A stretch of DNA of 17,818 bases. Source: an uncultured Pirellulaceae bacterium (GTDB lineage: Bacteria; Planctomycetota; Planctomycetia; Pirellulales; Pirellulaceae). Where the stretch lies: the NCBI GenBank assembly GCA_934278005.1, contig CAKQWG010000057.1:1-17818 (forward strand), read 5' to 3'. Shown one piece after another: positions 15,708 to 17,818 of the stretch. Each line of letters opens with the position of its first letter. Positions within the stretch are counted from its first letter, which is position 1. The notes beneath the pieces are model-generated. The model did not search any database, had not been told where the DNA came from, and saw only the letters and a program-made list of their open reading frames with translations. The position numbers and the translations under genes are program-made.

Positions 15708-16478
15708 CTACTCCTTGCCCTTGGTTGGTCGTTTATTAGGATGCAGGTAGGTCAGCAAGCGTTGTTCGAGTGCTCGAGGGCTTTCACCAGATTGAATAGC
15801 CAGTACGCCACGCACGACCAATTCCATCGCATTCAGTTCATATTTGCTGATCAAGCCGAGTTTCTCTGCAAAGGGCTGGAAGACCACGTTGGCAGCGATC
15901 GCGCCGTATAGAGTTGTAATCAGCGCGACCGCCATCCCTTTGCCGATATTCGACGGGTCGGACATGTCGCTGAGCATCATGATCAATCCCATGAGCGTGC
16001 CGATCATCCCGTAGGCGGGAGCGAAGCGTGCCAGTTGGTCGAGCATGGAGCGGCCTTCTTTATGTCGTTTGGCGAGGGCTTCCATCTCAGTTCGCATGAC
16101 CGATTCGATCGTTTCGGCATCGTTGCCGTCGATGGCCATCTGCAACCCCGATTTGATCACCGGTTGCTGCACCTCGGCCATTTTGCTCTCGAGGGCCAGT
16201 AGTCCATCGCGTCGGGCGACCTCTGCCAGGCTGACGAGCGTATTGATGAGCACGAGCAGATCTTCCGATTTATTCATGAAGGCTTTCTTCATGACCAACG
16301 GCAGCCCTAACATCGACTTCAGCGGGAAAGCCATCATGCCCGCTGCGCCGGCACCACCCACGACCACCGCGATCGACGGAATGTCGATGAAAGCCGTCAG
16401 CGGGGCGCTGCCGATCATGATCGACCCCAGGATCAGGCCGATGGCTAGAAAAAATCCAACGATTGAGGTGATGTCCAC
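15708..16478 (-). CDS. motA: Flagellar motor stator protein MotA
   Basis: MotA surrounds MotB in the inner membrane and pushes on the rotor. The 256-residue protein has four membrane segments (about 5-24, 33-52, 153-172 and 181-203) with a large cytosolic loop between the second and third. The loop contains VARRDGLLALE at 87-97, carrying the Arg90 and acidic residues that contact FliG. The proline-bearing PAYGMIGTLMGLI at 154-166 marks segment three and AVALITTLYGAIAANVVFQP segment four. The start is GTG at 16478, supported by GGAG nine bases upstream, which is shared with the flbD stop (GGAGTAA). It is the second gene of the flagellar operon. Confidence 0.95.
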   Translation of the reverse strand: MDITSIVGFFLAIGLILGSIMIGSAPLTAFIDIPSIAVVVGGAGAAGMMAFPLKSMLGLPLVMKKAFMNKSEDLLVLINTLVSLAEVARRDGLLALESKMAEVQQPVIKSGLQMAIDGNDAETIESVMRTEMEALAKRHKEGRSMLDQLARFAPAYGMIGTLMGLIMMLSDMSDPSNIGKGMAVALITTLYGAIAANVVFQPFAEKLGLISKYELNAMELVVRGVLAIQSGESPRALEQRLLTYLHPNKRPTKGKE

Positions 16479-16483
16479 CGGGA

Positions 16484-16711
16484 TTACTCCGAACAGGCTG
16501 CGTGGTTGTGAGGTGTTGAAAAGCTCGGCAGCATCGCTTTCCGCTGCTGGTACTCGATCGCAAGTTGAACGACTTGATCCATGGGCTCGCGAATCACGAT
16601 CCGGTCACCTGAGGTCAGCGTAACAAATGTGTCGGGGCGCTCTTCGACGTACCGAATTAGATCCGCGTTGAGGATGAAGGCCTGCCCATCCAAGCGCGTT
16701 AACTTGATCAT
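16484..16711 (-). CDS. flbD: FlbD family flagellar protein
   Basis: This 75-residue protein matches the small FlbD family found just upstream of motA in many flagellated bacteria. The signature MIKLTRLDGQAFILNADLI opens it, followed by YVEERPDTFVTLTSGDRIVIREP, and the tail is variable. The family's molecular role is poorly known; it is not the FlbD sigma-54 activator of Caulobacter, which shares only the name. The ATG at 16711 aligns with the family start. It is the first gene of the flagellar operon, with its stop five bases before the motA GTG, so the promoter should lie in the region up to about 16980. Confidence 0.9.
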   Translation of the reverse strand: MIKLTRLDGQAFILNADLIRYVEERPDTFVTLTSGDRIVIREPMDQVVQLAIEYQQRKAMLPSFSTPHNHAACSE

Positions 16712-16805
16712 GCGTACACTCGCTACCTAAACTGATGACCGTTGGCTCTTGCAGACGACTGAGAACTAACAGGCAAACGTAGGTTACAAATGCGAGTGCA
16801 ACTCG

Positions 16806-16827
16806 AATGATGAAAAAAAACATCATT
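16806..16827. repeat. 7-bp perfect inverted repeat with an A8 spacer
   Basis: AATGATG (16806-16812) and CATCATT (16821-16827) are exact reverse complements separated by eight A residues. It lies about 95 bp upstream of flbD and could be an operator for the flagellar operon or a weak RNA hairpin. Confidence 0.5.
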
Positions 16828-16866
16828 GACCGCTTAGCAAATGCGGCCTAGCCTGCAGCCTCCGCC

Positions 16867-16882
16867 TGCATAACCGTTACCA
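16867..16882 (-). promoter_or_regulatory. Weak sigma-54-like -24/-12 sequence upstream of flbD
   Basis: On the minus strand this reads TGGTAACGGTTATGCA, which has the GG and GC dinucleotides ten bases apart required of a sigma-54 promoter, and the flanking TGG and TGCA. Several consensus bases between them are missing. It lies about 155 bp ahead of flbD. The match is suggestive only. Confidence 0.2.
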
Positions 16883-16928
16883 CCGGCAAGCGCGGATTAG
16901 CCTTCCGTTTCACTCCAAACAGCGTGGG

Positions 16929-16953
16929 GATTGTTCAATCGCGCCGCCGGCGC
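16929..16953. repeat. Two adjacent short palindromes
   Basis: GATTG (16929-16933) pairs with CAATC (16936-16940), and immediately after it GCGCC (16941-16945) pairs with GGCGC (16949-16953). They lie between the repeat array and the flbD promoter region and might end the ispF transcript, but no T-tract is present. Confidence 0.3.
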
Positions 16954-16980
16954 ACGCGCGGCCCGCCGGTCTAACAAATG

Positions 16981-17208
16981 GGGATGAGGTGGGATGTGAG
17001 GTGGGGGCAAGGTGGATGTGCAAGGTGGGGTTGTGCAAGGTGGCCCTACGCTAGCGCGTTAGGCTCGCAAGGGGAGTGGGGATGTGCAAGGTGGCCCTAC
17101 GCTAGCGCGTTAGGCTAGCAAGGTGGGATGTGCAAGGGGGGATGTGAAAGGGGGATGTGCAAGGGGCCCTACGCTAGCGCGTTAGGCTCGCAAGGGGGAT
17201 GTGCAAGG
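16981..17208. repeat. G-rich compound repeat array between flbD and ispF
   Basis: Two repeat types are interleaved. A short unit, GATGTGCAAGG, occurs at 17015, 17081, 17127, 17154 and 17198, with a variant at 17141. A longer unit of about 41 bp occurs at 17032-17072, 17083-17123 and 17156-17195. Each long copy carries the core CCTACGCTAGCGCGTTAGG, which can fold into an imperfect stem with loop TAGC. The left part (16981-17014) is degenerate GGGATGTGAGG-like sequence. The plus strand is strongly G-rich. No open frame or cas gene accompanies it, and spacing between copies (51 and 73 bp) is irregular. Confidence 0.8.
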
Positions 17209-17239
17209 TGCAGGATGCATGTGCGAGGGATTTCAGCAG

Positions 17240-17725
17240 TCACTGGCGCTGGAGCAGGCACGTCACTATGGCTTGCATGATTTGTCCGCTGCCGATTTGA
17301 CCGCTCTTCTCACCTGTTTTCCCCTTGAGACTGATCCGCGATGGAGGCAACTGCAGCAGTTCGGCAACCCTGGTGCAGATGACCGATCGATGAGGCAGCA
17401 ATTTGGGCCGCTCGGCGAGTACGACGCAGTCGATATTGGCGATTTGCCAACCCGCCGCACGCACTCGGCTCCAGGCCTGCGTCAGCATTTCTCCCGAGTC
17501 GCGCCCGCGATTCTGTGCGAGTGTATCGGGGAACATTTCTCCGATGTCTCCCAGGTTGGCTGCTCCCAGCAGACTGTCGGTAATCGCGTGCAGCAGCACG
17601 TCGGCATCGCTGTGGCCTACCAAATGCATGTCGACATCGATATCGACACCACCCAGTCGTAGCGGGCCGCCGGCGTCGATGCGATGTGTGTCGTGGCCTA
17701 GGCCGACGCGAATTTCTGGAAGCAT
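17240..17725 (-). CDS. ispF: 2-C-methyl-D-erythritol 2,4-cyclodiphosphate synthase
   Basis: IspF closes the cyclic diphosphate ring in the MEP route to isoprenoid precursors and works as a cytosolic trimer. The 161-residue product matches the family length. Metal ligand candidates are Asp12 and His14 in GLGHDTHRI and His46 in DVLLHAITDSLLGA; GHSDADV at 37-43, GDIGEMFPD at 59-67 and PKLLPH at 107-112 are also typical. The C-terminal motif is altered: where homologues have a G-R-G-E sequence after TEK-x-G, this one has GSGQ at 145-148, changing the conserved arginine to Ser146. Glu139 is kept in TGEK. The ATG at 17725 aligns with the family start; no Shine-Dalgarno sequence is visible. It is divergent from the gene starting at 17785. 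Confidence 0.94.
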   Translation of the reverse strand: MLPEIRVGLGHDTHRIDAGGPLRLGGVDIDVDMHLVGHSDADVLLHAITDSLLGAANLGDIGEMFPDTLAQNRGRDSGEMLTQAWSRVRAAGWQIANIDCVVLAERPKLLPHRSVICTRVAELLQLPPSRISLKGKTGEKSGQIGSGQIMQAIVTCLLQRQ

Positions 17726-17769
17726 ACAGGAGGAAGAGGTTAGAGGCTGTGCGCGCTGGGGCTGGTCAG

Positions 17770-17775
17770 TATAAT
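17770..17775 (+). promoter_or_regulatory. Candidate -10 box very close to the start at 17785
   Basis: TATAAT ends ten bases before the ATG at 17785. If it is used, transcription would start at or within a few bases of the start codon, giving a leaderless or nearly leaderless message. No good -35 hexamer is seen, and there is no Shine-Dalgarno sequence before this ATG, which is consistent with a leaderless start. Confidence 0.35.
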
Positions 17776-17784
17776 TCGACCCCT

Positions 17785-17818
17785 ATGGCCATCATCGAAA
17801 TAGAAAACCTATCGAAGT
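17785..17818 (+). CDS. Probable ABC transporter ATP-binding protein, N-terminal 11 residues only
   Basis: The frame begins ATG at 17785 and leaves the window after 11 codons. The residues MAIIEIENLSK match the usual opening strand of ABC ATPases, where a tyrosine or phenylalanine and glycine usually follow. The Walker A motif would lie beyond the window, so the call rests on this short stretch and on being a plausible start divergent from ispF. Confidence 0.5.
   Translation, partial: MAIIEIENLSK

Larger units (their letters stand above)
16712..17239. other. Gene-free region upstream of flbD, 528 bp
   Basis: This region must hold the promoter of the flagellar operon and the end of the ispF transcript. 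The flbD-proximal half holds an A8 palindrome (16806-16827), a weak -24/-12-like sequence (16867-16882) and adjacent palindromes (16929-16953). The ispF-proximal part is a G-rich repeat array (16981-17208). No convincing gene is present. Confidence 0.6.

Noticed and set aside
16605..16826. 73-codon minus-strand frame with a hydrophobic N-terminus upstream of flbD
   Set aside because: The hydrophobic start comes from the T8 tract of the palindrome, and the frame runs into flbD in another phase; its second half is the flbD N-terminal DNA read out of frame.
16981..17208. CRISPR array
   Set aside because: Repeats are irregularly spaced (51 and 73 bp), intervals are themselves repetitive rather than unique spacers, and no cas gene is near.
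17731..17740. Strong Shine-Dalgarno-like AGGAGGAAGA on the plus strand
   Set aside because: No start codon lies at a usable distance downstream; the next ATG at 17785 is about 45 bases away.

Overview
This window looks like a piece of a planctomycete chromosome, probably from the order Pirellulales. The evidence is indirect: a small gene with a divergent J-like fold in the style common in that phylum, a ceramidase-like hydrolase beside an enolase-superfamily dehydratase, a compact flagellar operon of the motA-to-flhB type, mid-50s GC by eye, and frequent weak ribosome binding sites. No rRNA, tRNA, CRISPR array, transposase or phage gene was found. All genes are on the minus strand except tdh, kbl and a fragment at the right edge.

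Layout, left to right. 1-1808 (minus) holds a small J-like protein gene followed by a MoxR/Mg-chelatase-type AAA ATPase that runs off the left edge; their spacer folds into a large nested hairpin next to a perfect TATAAT. 1809-2452 is a long gene-free stretch. 2453-4804 (plus) holds tdh and kbl, the two-step conversion of threonine to glycine and acetyl-CoA. 4932-5567 (minus, convergent) is pdxH, which makes PLP, the cofactor of Kbl. 5643-9257 (minus) is a tightly coupled trio: a galactonate-dehydratase-like enolase-superfamily enzyme, a neutral-ceramidase-like metallohydrolase and a DapA-family lyase. This resembles a catabolic route for sugar acids, with an unexpected hydrolase in the middle.

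9436-16711 (minus) is a flagellar operon read from right to left: flbD, motA, motB, fliL, fliN, fliO, fliP, fliQ, fliR, flhB. It supplies the stator, the FliL stator-associated protein, the C-ring protein FliN and most of the export gate. Most junctions overlap or are a few bases apart. Two expected members are absent: fliM, normally between fliL and fliN, where a perfect 12-bp hairpin sits instead; and flhA, normally next to flhB. 16712-17239 is a gene-free region with a complex G-rich repeat array. 17240-17725 (minus) is ispF of the MEP isoprenoid pathway, with two substitutions in a conserved C-terminal motif. A divergent gene starting at 17785 (plus), with a TATAAT ten bases ahead of its start, is probably an ABC transporter ATPase.

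A recurring theme is short tandem repeats of 13-14 bp in consecutive intergenic gaps (2297, 3522, 4811), each with its own unit sequence, plus the larger array at 16981-17208. I did not find a clearly new defence or mobile system. The best candidates for something under-described are the dehydratase/ceramidase-like/lyase trio, the fliM gap with its hairpin, and the hairpin-led J-like/AAA pair.
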